A program made the position numbers and the translations under genes. Below, piece by piece: positions 24,119-32,801 of a DNA stretch of 58,126 nucleotides; positions within the stretch are counted from its first letter, which is position 1; each line of letters starts with the position of its first letter. The DNA is from a virus. The notes under the pieces are model-generated. The model had not been told where the DNA came from, searched no databases, and saw nothing but the letters and a program-made list of their open reading frames with translations. Location: positions 1 through 58,126 of the IMG/VR virus record IMGVR_UViG_3300001847_000530. One strand, written 5' to 3'.

Positions 24119-25768
24119 ATGAACGACCGTTACTATTGGCTAAACGAGGATTCTCGTCTCTTCTTGGAGCGCGGATACCTTCAACCTAATCAGACACCAG
24201 AGCAACGTGTCCGCCAGATCGCAGATGCAGCAGAAGCTATTCTGCGCATCGATGGCTTTGCAAACAAGTTTGAGGATTACATGGCCAAAGGCTGGTACTC
24301 GCTGTCCAGCCCGATCTGGGCCAACTTTGGCATTCAGCGTGGCCTGCCGATCTCGTGCTTTGGCTCATATGTCTGTGACAAGCTTGAGTGCATTCTTGAG
24401 AAGACAGCAGAGGCTGGAATGATGACGAAGATGGGCGGCGGAACATCTGCGTATTTCGGTGCTCTGCGTGCTCGCGGATCGGAAATATCCACTGGCGGCA
24501 AATCATCTGGTCCGGTACACTTCATGGAAATGTATGAGACTGTGACGAATGTGGTCTCGCAGTCCAATGTCCGCCGTGGTTCTTTTGCGGCATATCTGCC
24601 AATCGAGCATCCTGACATTCTCGAATTCCTGCAGATTCGCAGTGAGGGGCATCCGATTCAGAACCTTTCTATTGGTGTGACTGTTACTGACGAATGGATG
24701 AAGTCGATGATCGGTGGAGATGAGAACAAGCGCAAGATCTGGGGCAAGGTCATTCAGAAGCGCTTTGAGTCTGGCTATCCGTATGTCGTGTTCAGCGATA
24801 ACGTGAACAACAATGCTCCGCAGGTTTACAAAGACAAGAACAAGAAGATCTACGCATCGAATCTGTGCTCTGAGATCGCTCTGTCTGCCAACGAGGATGA
24901 GTCATTCGTCTGCAATCTGAGCTCGATGAATCTGCTGCATTATGAGCAATGGAAGGATACCGATGCTCCAGAGGTGCTGACATACTTCCTAGATGCAGTG
25001 ATGACAGAGTTCATTCGCAAAGTAGCAGACCTGCCGTTTATGCAGGCGCCATACAAGTTCGCAGTACAGCAGCGTGCTCTCGGAATTGGTGTGCTGGGAT
25101 GGCATTCGTTCCTGCAGTCCAAGATGATTCCATTCGAGTCATTTGAGGCAAAGATGCTGAACGTGCAAATTCACAAGTTATTGCGCGATAAGACTCAGGC
25201 TGCATCACGCAAGATGGCAATTGAGTATGGCGAGCCTGAGTTGCTTAGAGGCTACGGTCTGCGCAACGTGACCACACTTGCTATTGCTCCGACAACATCC
25301 TCAAGCTTCATTCTAGGACAGGTATCACCGAGCATCGAGCCTCTCAACAGCAATTACTTCGTGAAGGACCTTTCGAAGGGCAAGTTTACCTACAAGAATC
25401 CTTACCTCGAGGCAGTACTTGAAACACACGGCAAGAACGACAAGGCGACATGGCAGACAATCCTGCTGAAGGGTGGATCTGTGCAGCATCTGGAATTTCT
25501 GTCTGCTAACGAGAAGGAGGTATTTAAGACATTCGGTGAGATCAGCCAGAAGGAAATCGTCATTCAGGCATCTGCTCGTCAGAAGTTCATCGATCAGTCT
25601 CAGTCAATCAATCTGATGGTACATCCCAAGACATCGCCAAAGGATGTCAATCAGCTGCTGATCTTCGCCTGGGAACAAGGCGTGAAGAGTCTTTACTACC
25701 AACGTGGCACTAACCCAGCACAAGAGCTAGGACGTAACCTGCTTCAGTGCGTATCCTGCGAGGCCTAA
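24119..25768 (+). CDS. nrdA: Ribonucleoside-diphosphate reductase alpha subunit
   Basis: 549 aa, a compact class I R1. Substrate-site cysteines are in LPISCFGSYV, the radical Cys region in NLCSEIAL, and the partner Cys in VCNLSSMNL. The radical-transfer Tyr pair is YYQRG, and the C-terminal redox pair is CVSCEA. The N-terminus is short: no room for a full ATP-cone, so allosteric activity control is probably missing. ATG 24119 is used instead of an upstream TTG at 24107. Confidence 0.92.
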   Translation: MNDRYYWLNEDSRLFLERGYLQPNQTPEQRVRQIADAAEAILRIDGFANKFEDYMAKGWYSLSSPIWANFGIQRGLPISCFGSYVCDKLECILEKTAEAGMMTKMGGGTSAYFGALRARGSEISTGGKSSGPVHFMEMYETVTNVVSQSNVRRGSFAAYLPIEHPDILEFLQIRSEGHPIQNLSIGVTVTDEWMKSMIGGDENKRKIWGKVIQKRFESGYPYVVFSDNVNNNAPQVYKDKNKKIYASNLCSEIALSANEDESFVCNLSSMNLLHYEQWKDTDAPEVLTYFLDAVMTEFIRKVADLPFMQAPYKFAVQQRALGIGVLGWHSFLQSKMIPFESFEAKMLNVQIHKLLRDKTQAASRKMAIEYGEPELLRGYGLRNVTTLAIAPTTSSSFILGQVSPSIEPLNSNYFVKDLSKGKFTYKNPYLEAVLETHGKNDKATWQTILLKGGSVQHLEFLSANEKEVFKTFGEISQKEIVIQASARQKFIDQSQSINLMVHPKTSPKDVNQLLIFAWEQGVKSLYYQRGTNPAQELGRNLLQCVSCEA

Positions 25769-25770
25769 CA

Positions 25771-25965
25771 ATGAAGGTTGACAAAGAATGCCCATGCTGC
25801 GGCGCTCAATACTCGATTCGCTTCGAGCAGATCATCGCTGATCTGGATCCTGAGATCGACAACGAGACAATTTACGATGACGATAGCGAGCAAGAAATGT
25901 ATCCAGAGTTCTGCCCGTTCTGCGGATCACACGAGTCGGACGACGGAGAGATAGACGAAGACTAA
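25771..25965 (+). CDS. Zinc-ribbon protein
   Basis: 64 aa from ATG 25771, directly after nrdA. Two CxxC knuckles: CPCCGAQY near the start and FCPFCGSHE near the end, separated by a very acidic segment. Likely zinc-binding; function unknown. A glutaredoxin is ruled out by size and lack of fold residues. Confidence 0.65.
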   Translation: MKVDKECPCCGAQYSIRFEQIIADLDPEIDNETIYDDDSEQEMYPEFCPFCGSHESDDGEIDED

Positions 25966-25993
25966 CTGTTACGTATAGATACCACATATCCAT

Positions 25994-26410
25994 ATGTGGT
26001 ATTTTGAGAACGAAGTCTTTGATCCCAAACCAGAAGAACTGGACCCGAAGGTAAACATCGGGTTCGTGTATCTGATCACTAACCTAGTCAATGGAAAGAA
26101 GTACATTGGCAAGAAGCTGTTCTTCTCATCTAAGAGCAAGCAAGTAAACGGCAAGAAGAAAAAGACTAAGGTTGAGTCTGACTGGCGCAAGTACTACGGA
26201 TCGAACGCTGCTATTCAGCAGGATGTCAAGGATCTGGGAACAGCTAACTTTCGCCGTGAGATACTGTATATGTGCAAGTCTAAGTCAGAATGCAATTATC
26301 TAGAGGCATATGAGCAGTTCACGCGCCAGGCTATTCTGGACAAGACTTACTACAACGATTGGCTGACTGTCAAGGTAACTAGAAAACATCTGGGCGCACT
26401 CCAATTTTGA
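25994..26410 (+). CDS. GIY-YIG family nuclease
   Basis: 138 aa. The core GFVYLITNLVNGKKYIGKK corresponds to the GIY...YIG strands, with the conserved Arg/Tyr helix in WRKYYGSNAAIQQDVKD and the catalytic Glu likely in ECNYLEAYEQF. Phage members act as free-standing homing or repair endonucleases. No intron is seen nearby. Confidence 0.78.
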   Translation: MWYFENEVFDPKPEELDPKVNIGFVYLITNLVNGKKYIGKKLFFSSKSKQVNGKKKKTKVESDWRKYYGSNAAIQQDVKDLGTANFRREILYMCKSKSECNYLEAYEQFTRQAILDKTYYNDWLTVKVTRKHLGALQF

Positions 26411-26412
26411 TG

Positions 26413-26441
26413 TTTACTTTGAGCTCGGTATGGCATAGGAT
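26413..26441 (+). promoter_or_regulatory. Promoter of the RNase H operon
   Basis: TTTACT (26413-26418), 17 nt, TAGGAT (26436-26441). The ATG is 28 nt further, leaving a leader of about 20 nt. Confidence 0.65.
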
Positions 26442-26450
26442 GTATGCCAT
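26430..26450. promoter_or_regulatory. Operator-like palindrome over the -10
   Basis: ATGGCATA (26430-26437), 5-nt centre, TATGCCAT (26443-26450): a perfect 8-bp dyad that overlaps the -10 and the predicted start site. A site where a dimeric repressor would block initiation, or a 5' mRNA hairpin. Confidence 0.5.
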
Positions 26451-26469
26451 AAATCGACATTCTTAAACT

Positions 26470-27333
26470 ATGGCTATTATCGTAGACTACTCCGGCGTTG
26501 CTATCGCTAACCTTTTTGCAATGAAGATGAACAAGATCGATGAGAATCTAGTTCGTCATATGATTCTAAACTCTCTGCGGATGTATAACGTCAAGTACCG
26601 CAAGGAGTATGGCCAGATGATTTTAGCTTGCGATGGCGGCAATACGTGGCGCAAGGAAATCTATCCGCAGTACAAAGCGCAGCGCAAGAAAAACCGTGAG
26701 GAATCATCGATTGACTGGAAAGAATTCTTCCGAGTGCTCGGTATGGTCCGCGATGAGATCCGCGAGTATGTTCCGTTCAAGGTCGTGCATCTACAGGGTG
26801 TGGAGGCTGATGATGTGATTGCCACGCTAGTTGAACAGACTCAAGGTTTCGGCAAGCACGAACCGGTGATGATCGTTTCTGCTGACAAGGACTTCATTCA
26901 GCTGCAGCGTTACAGCAATGTCAAGCAGTTCAGCCCGATGACGAAAGCGCTTGTCAAAGATCCGAATCCGATGCGCTATTTGCAGGAGCACGTGCTGCGC
27001 GGTGATTCAGGCGATGGCGTTCCTAACGTTCTGTCGGGCGATGATGTCTTTGTTTCTGGCGGCCGCCAGACTCCGCTGCGTGCTAAGCTGATCGACGAGT
27101 GGGTTACGAACTGGAATCAGCTCGATAAAGTGATGACTGGCGAGCAATACCGCAATTTTCAGCGCAATCAACATTTGATCGATCTTTCTGCAATTCCAGC
27201 ATCCAAGAAAGCTGAGATCATAAATACCTACGCCAACGTGAAGACAGGCAACAACACTCTGAACTATCTTATATCCAGGCGGTGCACTCAGCTTATTGAA
27301 TGTGCCTCCGAATTCAATTCCTCTACACTATGA
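26470..27333 (+). CDS. rnh: RNase H / 5'-3' exonuclease (FEN family, T4 Rnh type)
   Basis: 287 aa. It removes RNA primers and flaps. FEN/PIN-type acidic residues are visible in order: IVDYSG, ILACDGGNTWRKEIYPQYK, VEADDVIATLV, IVSADKDFIQL and the H3TH region RGDSGDGVPNVLSGDDVFV. T4 Rnh is 305 aa, close in length. Its stop overlaps the next start by 4 nt. Confidence 0.9.
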   Translation: MAIIVDYSGVAIANLFAMKMNKIDENLVRHMILNSLRMYNVKYRKEYGQMILACDGGNTWRKEIYPQYKAQRKKNREESSIDWKEFFRVLGMVRDEIREYVPFKVVHLQGVEADDVIATLVEQTQGFGKHEPVMIVSADKDFIQLQRYSNVKQFSPMTKALVKDPNPMRYLQEHVLRGDSGDGVPNVLSGDDVFVSGGRQTPLRAKLIDEWVTNWNQLDKVMTGEQYRNFQRNQHLIDLSAIPASKKAEIINTYANVKTGNNTLNYLISRRCTQLIECASEFNSSTL

Positions 27334-27764
27334 GATTCACTAAAATCCACGAGATTCTAGAAAAAGCGCAACAGGCACCCGATGACAAAGAACGTGCTAA
27401 GATTTTGGCGGCAAATAACTGTCTGGGTCTACGCGACGTTCTTCGTGCGGCATATGACGACACCATCGTCTTTACTTTGCCTGAAGGAATTCCTCCGTAT
27501 ACTTCCAACGTTTCACAGGAAGGTATCTCGCCCACAAATCTGATTCGCAATACCACGCAGTTCACATACTTCGTGAAGCGCGGTGAAGGCGACAAGATTC
27601 CGCAGTTCAAGCGCGAGTCGGTATTTGTGCGCCTGCTGGAAGGAATCGATCCAAAGGATGCAGAGGTCTTGTGCGCAGTAAAAGAAAAGCGCCTACAGGC
27701 ACAGTACTCAAAGGTCACGAAAGAACTTGTGCAGAAGATCTGGCCGAAGCTCATTCTCAAATGA
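27330..27764 (+). CDS. Conserved T4-like phage protein (DUF6433-like)
   Basis: 144 aa from ATG 27330. MRFTKIHEILEKAQQAPDDK, LRDVLRAAYDDTIVFTLPEG and YFVKRGEGDKIP are the landmarks of a family common in T4-like cyanophages, always of unknown function and often near replication genes. The family name is from memory and unchecked. Confidence 0.65.
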   Translation: MRFTKIHEILEKAQQAPDDKERAKILAANNCLGLRDVLRAAYDDTIVFTLPEGIPPYTSNVSQEGISPTNLIRNTTQFTYFVKRGEGDKIPQFKRESVFVRLLEGIDPKDAEVLCAVKEKRLQAQYSKVTKELVQKIWPKLILK

Positions 27765-27816
27765 TGGCACGATAACGTGCTCGTTACATCATGGCATTAG
27801 CAATAAACCCAACGCT

Positions 27817-28002
27817 ATGATTACAAACCAACTGGAAAGACTCAAGCAAGACTGCATCGAACTAGATTATTTCATTCAGCGACTCCAGAAAGAAGGAAGC
27901 GACAAAAGAGTAAAAGCAATCCGACGCAAGCAAGAATATCTGCAAGAGTATATCCAGCAAATGACAATGACAGCGCAGCATCCACAGGCATTAGAAATCT
28001 AA
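27817..28002 (+). CDS. Small coiled-coil protein
   Basis: 61 aa, nearly all helix with heptad character (LERLKQDCIELDYFIQRLQK, then a basic segment). Upstream 52 nt contain a GCAC/GTGC hairpin. Unknown function. Confidence 0.5.
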   Translation: MITNQLERLKQDCIELDYFIQRLQKEGSDKRVKAIRRKQEYLQEYIQQMTMTAQHPQALEI

Positions 28003-28042
28003 CCTGTACTTAAGTCTGCTTCTTGATTGAATAGTTTTTGCA

Positions 28043-28606
28043 ATGAATATCTTTATACTTGACGAGTCTCCCGTGCTTGCCGCGCAGTATCAGTGCGACA
28101 AGCACGTTGTCAAGATGATCGTCGAATCAGCTCAAATGCTTTCCACTGCTCATCGTATTCTTGATGGCAAGATGAAAGTCATCGAGCGCATCAGCCCGCG
28201 TTCCGGCAAGCCACGCAAGCTCAAAGTGTATCAGCTTGACCAGCACGATACCGATCTGTACGGCGTGACTCATCCTGGGCATCCATCGACTATCTGGACG
28301 ATGGCGACTAATTCTAATTACCTCTGGCATTACCACCACTTCATCGCGCTGTGCGACGAGTACACTCATCGCTACGGCAAGAAGCACAAGACCGATACTA
28401 AGCTTCGCGGCATTCTTTACAACTGCCCGCGGAACATTCCGTCCGGTCCGCTGACTAAGTTCGCGCTTGCTATGCAGTCGCAGCCGCAGTGTATAAATCA
28501 CGATGATCCGATTGGATCATACCGTGCATTCTATCAGACTAAACAAGGCCGCTTCAAGATGAAGTGGACGAACCGCGAGAAGCCCGCATGGTTTGTCTGT
28601 TCATAA
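28043..28606 (+). CDS. Conserved phage protein, unknown
   Basis: 187 aa. MNIFILDESPVLAAQYQCDK, HVVKMIVESAQMLSTAHR and a His-rich centre (WHYHHFIALCDEYTHRY) define a family found in many large phages with no proven activity. Conserved His and Cys residues suggest metal binding or catalysis. Not similar to T4 DenV. Confidence 0.65.
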   Translation: MNIFILDESPVLAAQYQCDKHVVKMIVESAQMLSTAHRILDGKMKVIERISPRSGKPRKLKVYQLDQHDTDLYGVTHPGHPSTIWTMATNSNYLWHYHHFIALCDEYTHRYGKKHKTDTKLRGILYNCPRNIPSGPLTKFALAMQSQPQCINHDDPIGSYRAFYQTKQGRFKMKWTNREKPAWFVCS

Positions 28607-28610
28607 TTCT

Positions 28611-28862
28611 ATGCCTAATTACGATTTTAACTGCGATTCCTGTGGGCATGAGTTCACAGAGAACGTGCCAATTGACAAGCGCGACGATCCTCGCCCGTGC
28701 CCGCAGTGTGGAAAGAACAAGACTAAACGAGCAGTATCGGCTGTAAAGGTCTCGTACTCTGGATTCATTGATCCGCTCAAGAGAGCAGGCAGTGGATGGA
28801 ATGACGTTCTGAAGAAAGTCAAGCGTGGTTCTGGGCGCACTAATACTATTCGTACTCGCTAA
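28611..28862 (+). CDS. FmdB-like zinc-ribbon protein
   Basis: 83 aa. CDSCGHEF at the N-terminus and CPQCGKNKTKRAVSAV form a four-Cys rubredoxin-type ribbon as in FmdB regulators; the tail is basic (KKVKRGSGRTNTIRTR). Starts at ATG 28611, 4 nt after the previous stop. Confidence 0.7.
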   Translation: MPNYDFNCDSCGHEFTENVPIDKRDDPRPCPQCGKNKTKRAVSAVKVSYSGFIDPLKRAGSGWNDVLKKVKRGSGRTNTIRTR

Positions 28863-28864
28863 TA

Positions 28865-29599
28865 ATGGCTAAATCTAAAAAGCAAAAAGCTAAGCAACCA
28901 CAGGCGCCTCAGTCGATTGTACCCAAGTACGACACGTTGAAGGTGATTGAGCCGCTGACTGCATCACAGAAGAAAGTCTTTGCTGCATTCAAGAAGAACA
29001 ATCACCTGTGCCTTTCTGGATGTGCTGGTACCGGCAAGACGTTCTTGGCGATGTACCTTGCTCTAGAGGAAATTTTGAAGGGCGAATCGAAGACTGAGAA
29101 GATCATCATTGTTCGCTCGATTGTTCCCACACGCGACATTGGATTTCTTCCGGGCGACAGAGCAGAAAAGGAATCGACCTATCTGTATCCGTACATTGCA
29201 ATCTGCGCAGAGCTGTTTGGCGATTCTCAGGCATGGAACAAGCTTGTAGCTTCTAAGAAGATCGAGTTTCTGACCACATCGTTCGTCCGCGGCATCACGC
29301 TGCACGATGCAGTGGTCATTATCGATGAGATGCAGAATCTGACATTCCATGAGCTTGATTCGATCATCACTCGTCTGGGTGAGAACTGCCGACTGGTGAT
29401 GTGTGGCGACTACTATCAGACTGACTTTGAGAAATCAAAAGACAAAAGCGGGATTCTAGAATTTATGGAGATCATCGACCAGATGAAGTACTTCTATTCG
29501 ATTGAGTTCGGATGGCAAGACATCGTTCGTTCTGGTTTGGTGCGCGACTACATAATGACAAAGGAAATCGTTCAGAAGGAAAAGACTAAGAAGCAATGA
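28865..29599 (+). CDS. phoH: PhoH-like ATPase
   Basis: 244 aa. Walker A GCAGTGKT (residues 52-59), Walker B VVIIDEMQN, an Arg-containing region VRSIVPTRDIGFLPGD and CGDYYQTD, all typical of PhoH/superfamily 1-like ATPases in T4-like phages. A basic Lys/Gln-rich N-terminal extension of about 20 residues precedes the domain. The cellular function of phage PhoH is unsettled. Confidence 0.92.
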   Translation: MAKSKKQKAKQPQAPQSIVPKYDTLKVIEPLTASQKKVFAAFKKNNHLCLSGCAGTGKTFLAMYLALEEILKGESKTEKIIIVRSIVPTRDIGFLPGDRAEKESTYLYPYIAICAELFGDSQAWNKLVASKKIEFLTTSFVRGITLHDAVVIIDEMQNLTFHELDSIITRLGENCRLVMCGDYYQTDFEKSKDKSGILEFMEIIDQMKYFYSIEFGWQDIVRSGLVRDYIMTKEIVQKEKTKKQ

Positions 29600-29787
29600 A
29601 GCCATTCAAAGGTAATTGGTCCAAGCACGGCCAGTCTGACAAAGAAGCAGATGCTTTTGAGCGCAATGCTCGAAAGAACAAGAAACGTGGTCGCCCTCAG
29701 GAAGAAGATCCGTATAAGGACCATCATCGAATCCGACCTGAAGACTTTGATCTAGATGATGACGAAATTCCGACACAATCCGATTGA
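29596..29787 (+). CDS. Small charged protein
   Basis: 63 aa, basic first half (AFERNARKNKKRGRPQ), acidic second half (EDFDLDDDEIPTQSD). It overlaps phoH by 4 nt and the next gene by 32 nt. Unknown. Confidence 0.5.
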   Translation: MKPFKGNWSKHGQSDKEADAFERNARKNKKRGRPQEEDPYKDHHRIRPEDFDLDDDEIPTQSD

Positions 29788-30442
29788 TCTGGGCTACGAT
29801 ACTCTGCTCTGCGAGAACCAGAGCACTGGTCGTACCTATGTCACTCCACAGGGCAATCGTTATCCATCGATTACCTCTGTGCTGGGTATTCTGTCAAAGG
29901 ATCATATTCGCGCATGGCGGCACCGAGTGGGCGAGGAAGAAGCAAATCGAGTCTCGCGTGTAGCTGCTGGACGCGGCACCTCGGTACATTCGCTTGTAGA
30001 AGACTATCTAGACAACAAAGAACTTGATCTAGAAAAAGCAATGCCGAACGCATCTGCTGCATTCCGCGCGATTCAGCCGATACTCGATGAGCGTCTGAAT
30101 GATATCTGCATTCAGGAGGCACCACTTTACTCAGATCATCTTAAAGTGGCTGGACGCTGCGACATTGTAGCTAAGTTCGATGGCGTGCTTTCTGTGGTCG
30201 ACATCAAGACCTCGAGCAGAGTAAAGACAGCAGAAGACATTCCCAATTACTTTATGCAGGAAGCTGCTTATGCCATTATGTTCGAGGAGCGTACTGGCAT
30301 TCCGATTACTAACGTGGTGACAATCATGGCAGTCGATTTTGCTCCCGCAATTGTCTTCAAAGAACACCGAGACAATTGGACTAAAAGTTTGCTAGAAACA
30401 ATCGCAGAACACCGTCGTCAAAAACTGTTTGGACTTTCTTGA
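29756..30442 (+). CDS. PD-(D/E)XK exonuclease, RecB/MGME1-like
   Basis: 228 aa. GRGTSVHSLVEDYL (His-containing motif I), VAGRCDIVAKFDGVLSVVDI (Asp, then D-x-K in VDIKTSS) and a QEAAYAIMFEERTG Gln-Tyr motif match the RecB-type nuclease of MGME1/phage exonucleases. It probably processes DNA ends. Opens with ATGATG inside the preceding gene. Confidence 0.82.
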   Translation: MMTKFRHNPIDLGYDTLLCENQSTGRTYVTPQGNRYPSITSVLGILSKDHIRAWRHRVGEEEANRVSRVAAGRGTSVHSLVEDYLDNKELDLEKAMPNASAAFRAIQPILDERLNDICIQEAPLYSDHLKVAGRCDIVAKFDGVLSVVDIKTSSRVKTAEDIPNYFMQEAAYAIMFEERTGIPITNVVTIMAVDFAPAIVFKEHRDNWTKSLLETIAEHRRQKLFGLS

Positions 30443-30454
30443 TACATATACTTA

Positions 30455-31075
30455 ATGAATACCACTAAAATTATGGCTAATCCACTGGTTGAAATGTTGA
30501 GCGGAGAAAAGAAACCTCAGAACGCCTTTACCGAAAAGTCCCTTGCTCATCTACACGAGTACTATCTCGTGGGCCATGTCGAGGAGCCCAGCAAGTATAC
30601 CGAGTGGTTCAATCAGATTCGCCATGCCACGCCGAACGATCTGATCAAGATCTACATCAATTCGTACGGCGGCGACCTGTGGACAGCTATTCAGTTCATT
30701 CGCGTGATTCGCGAGACTAAAGCACCGGTTGTAGTTTCTGTCGAGGGTGCGTGTATGAGTGCAGCAACGATCATCTTTCTGATGGCTGACAGCCATGAAA
30801 TCTCGCCACACTCCATGTTTATGTTCCACAATTATTCTGGCGGAACAATTGGTAAAGGTGGCGAGATGATCGATCAGATCAAGCACGAGCGCAAATGGTC
30901 GCAAAAGCTGCTGATGGAAATCTATGAGAATTTTCTAACAGCTGACGAGATTCAGGCAATCCTAAATAACAGGGACATCTGGATGACAGCAGAAGAAGTC
31001 GTTGCACGATTGAACAAGAAGGCGAAGTCACTGAAGAAAACGGTCAAAGCTAAGAGCAAAAAGACAGAAGAATAA
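30455..31075 (+). CDS. ClpP-like serine protease
   Basis: 206 aa, close to bacterial ClpP. INSYGGDLWTA corresponds to the substrate-binding loop, VEGACMSAATIIFLMAD contains the nucleophilic Ser (about 102), and MFMFHNYSGG has the His (about 125). The third residue is not obvious by eye. No signal peptide. The C-terminal tail is Lys-rich (KKAKSLKKTVKAKSKKTEE). It could act in head maturation, as proposed for phage ClpP families, or with a host Clp ATPase; a phage tmRNA is encoded 5 kb away. Confidence 0.85.
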   Translation: MNTTKIMANPLVEMLSGEKKPQNAFTEKSLAHLHEYYLVGHVEEPSKYTEWFNQIRHATPNDLIKIYINSYGGDLWTAIQFIRVIRETKAPVVVSVEGACMSAATIIFLMADSHEISPHSMFMFHNYSGGTIGKGGEMIDQIKHERKWSQKLLMEIYENFLTADEIQAILNNRDIWMTAEEVVARLNKKAKSLKKTVKAKSKKTEE

Positions 31076-31081
31076 GACGCC

Positions 31082-31104
31082 CGTTGGCTATCAACGGGTT
31101 ATGT
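31082..31104. repeat. CCCGTTG-N5-CAACGGG dyad upstream of early promoter
   Basis: Perfect 7-bp inverted repeat followed by TTATGTAA, one of at least ten related elements near early promoters (others near 11456, 11951, 12302, 12603, 31281, 40543, 42886, 42924, 54292, 54625, 54975 and 55007). Confidence 0.65.
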
Positions 31105-31116
31105 AAATTCTAGTAG

Positions 31117-31144
31117 TTTACATTTCATGGAGATTATGTAGTAT
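31117..31144 (+). promoter_or_regulatory. Leaderless-class early promoter
   Basis: TTTACA (31117-31122), 16 nt, TAGTAT (31139-31144), 6 nt, ATGATG at 31151. Confidence 0.75.
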
Positions 31145-31150
31145 GTCTCC

Positions 31151-31282
31151 ATGATGAAGAAAGTTAAAATCAAGATTCGCTCCGTGTTTACTTCAGGCGT
31201 CAACCTCGGCGGTGCAGTTCACCGTACTCGTAAGGGTAAAGGCTCGTACTCACGCAAGAATCGCTACGGGCGTGATTGGTAA
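31151..31282 (+). CDS. 43-residue basic early peptide
   Basis: 44 codons opening ATGATG and ending TAA at 31280-31282; about a third Lys/Arg (MMKKVKIKIRSVFTSGV, RTRKGKGSYSRKNRYG). The exact promoter spacing supports expression. Nucleic-acid binding is a guess from charge. Confidence 0.6.
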   Translation: MMKKVKIKIRSVFTSGVNLGGAVHRTRKGKGSYSRKNRYGRDW

Positions 31283-31307
31283 TCAACGGGTTACGCAATT
31301 TTCTTTC

Positions 31308-31336
31308 CTATCATTTTCTCTACTGCCTGTTAAGAT
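31308..31336 (+). promoter_or_regulatory. Leaderless-class early promoter
   Basis: CTATCA (31308-31313), 17 nt, TAAGAT (31331-31336), 6 nt, ATGATG at 31343; AATCAACGGGTTACGCAA precedes at 31281. Confidence 0.75.
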
Positions 31337-31342
31337 TTCTAT

Positions 31343-31660
31343 ATGATGAAACGTGGTTCTACCTCCTATATCTTCACCGCTGATCCGCTCTGCTGCGATT
31401 CCATGCAACAGATCAACCTCGTCAAGAGCACGCTGAAGAAGATCAATGCTCTTGCCGTTCCTAGCCACACGCGCAGCGGCGCCTATGGCAAGAAATACTG
31501 GCGCATCAAGCTGCATGGCCGCCTCGGCAAGAACAATCCTGCCGCTGCTAAGTATCGCGGCCGTAGTTGGCGGACTATTGCTTTGGCCGATGCTCAGCGC
31601 ATCGATGTCTACATCTATCCTGAGTTCCGTGTTCTCAAGACGCCCACGCCTAACTTCTAA
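31343..31660 (+). CDS. Small early protein, unknown
   Basis: 105 aa. MMKRGSTSYIFTADPLCCDS, then a helix MQQINLVKSTLKKINAL and a basic region GKKYWRIKLHGRLGKN. No family recognised. First gene of a short early operon. Confidence 0.6.
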   Translation: MMKRGSTSYIFTADPLCCDSMQQINLVKSTLKKINALAVPSHTRSGAYGKKYWRIKLHGRLGKNNPAAAKYRGRSWRTIALADAQRIDVYIYPEFRVLKTPTPNF

Positions 31661-31667
31661 TCAATTT

Positions 31668-31883
31668 ATGACTACTCCTTCTCAACAAGAAACGTTCGAT
31701 GAGATTGTCCGCTTTGCTGACTATCAAACTAAGTATAATCTTATGGTCGCGCAAATTGCTCAGGACATCAAAGAGTTTGCAGCTGAGCATCACGATGCAG
31801 ACTTTCAGCCTGACCCCGAGGATCTGGTGAATACCTACATGGAAGGTCTGGCAGCGGATGTCCTTGCCAAGTTGTCCGAATAA
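31668..31883 (+). CDS. Small acidic helical protein
   Basis: 71 aa from ATG 31668, MTTPSQQETFDEIVRFADYQ, ending EGLAADVLAKLSE. Upstream in-frame codons belong to the previous gene region and are rejected. Unknown. Confidence 0.55.
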   Translation: MTTPSQQETFDEIVRFADYQTKYNLMVAQIAQDIKEFAAEHHDADFQPDPEDLVNTYMEGLAADVLAKLSE

Positions 31884-31898
31884 GTGCAGAATTCTGTT

Positions 31899-32126
31899 AT
31901 GTATACCGAATCTGAAGCTACTCGTAGGCTGATTGCAGCTGGCATTCTGCCTAATCCCAACTTTGTGCCGCGTGAGACTACAGTCAATCGTTTCGGCGTG
32001 ATGATCTGGGACCACAAGACTGCAGGTCACTGTCAGGTTCTGAATGGTGACAGCTGGCGTACTGCGCGTAAGTATAACGTGCCGCGCCGTGGTTTCGCAT
32101 CTGTCGTCAAGTCCATCGTGGGCTGA
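31899..32126 (+). CDS. Small hypothetical protein
   Basis: 75 aa from ATG 31899 (MYTESEATRRLIAAGILPNP); the GTG at 31884 is a weaker choice. Basic C-terminus (ARKYNVPRRGFASVVKSIVG). Unknown. Confidence 0.5.
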   Translation: MYTESEATRRLIAAGILPNPNFVPRETTVNRFGVMIWDHKTAGHCQVLNGDSWRTARKYNVPRRGFASVVKSIVG

Positions 32127-32127
32127 G

Positions 32128-32781
32128 ATGATTCCGGTAGATCCGCATCATCGCACGACTCTCGTACTAAACAAGAACTACCAATCGCTAGGCAAGTTCT
32201 TTACTGCGAGAGCAGCTATTCGTCACATGATGAATGGCCGAGTCAAAGGTCTGGACGCATCTGGCAATTGTGTCTCATGGACTGGCGCAGATGTCGAGAA
32301 CATCAACGGTGAAGCTAGTTCTCTAAGTTGGGCTGATGTGACGGTGGATCTTTATCCCGATCAGCCTTGCTTACGCTCTGCGCCCAATACGCTGACTGGT
32401 CAGGAAACACAGTGGCCAGTACCCACGTTGGTAGTCTGCACGCATCACTTTGGCTATCACGGCGCAGGCAGTCGCAGTCTTTCGCTGCGTTCAATCTACA
32501 GCATCTGCAAGGGCGTGTGCCAATACTGCCTGCAGAAGATCCCGTTTTCCGAAGCAACCAAGGATCACATTTATCCAAAGTCGCTGGGCGGAACGAATGA
32601 TGACTTCAACGTCATTATGGCGTGCCGCTCGTGTAATGCTGCTAAGAACAATCTTTACCCGTATCTGAACGCAGATGGTCATCAGGTGAAACCGATTTCG
32701 CGGATGCGCGTGGGCACAGGGTTTGTGCCTGACAATTTGACGACCCGTGAGGAGTGGAAACCCTTTCTTTTTCTGCAATAA
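32128..32781 (+). CDS. HNH endonuclease
   Basis: 217 aa. The N-terminal domain VLNKNYQSLGKFFTARAAIR resembles the extension of small HNH proteins related to phage restriction-like nucleases. The HNH core is CQYCLQKIPF, ATKDHIYPKSLGG and MACRSCNAAKNN with its two CxxC knuckles and DH. Could be a free-standing homing enzyme or a host-directed nuclease. Confidence 0.82.
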   Translation: MIPVDPHHRTTLVLNKNYQSLGKFFTARAAIRHMMNGRVKGLDASGNCVSWTGADVENINGEASSLSWADVTVDLYPDQPCLRSAPNTLTGQETQWPVPTLVVCTHHFGYHGAGSRSLSLRSIYSICKGVCQYCLQKIPFSEATKDHIYPKSLGGTNDDFNVIMACRSCNAAKNNLYPYLNADGHQVKPISRMRVGTGFVPDNLTTREEWKPFLFLQ

Positions 32782-32801
32782 TGCCTTTACTTTTGGCATA
32801 C

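Noticed and set aside
28043-28606. Pyrimidine-dimer glycosylase (DenV-like)
   Set aside because: Lacks the DenV N-terminal Thr and fold motifs; left as a conserved protein of unknown function.
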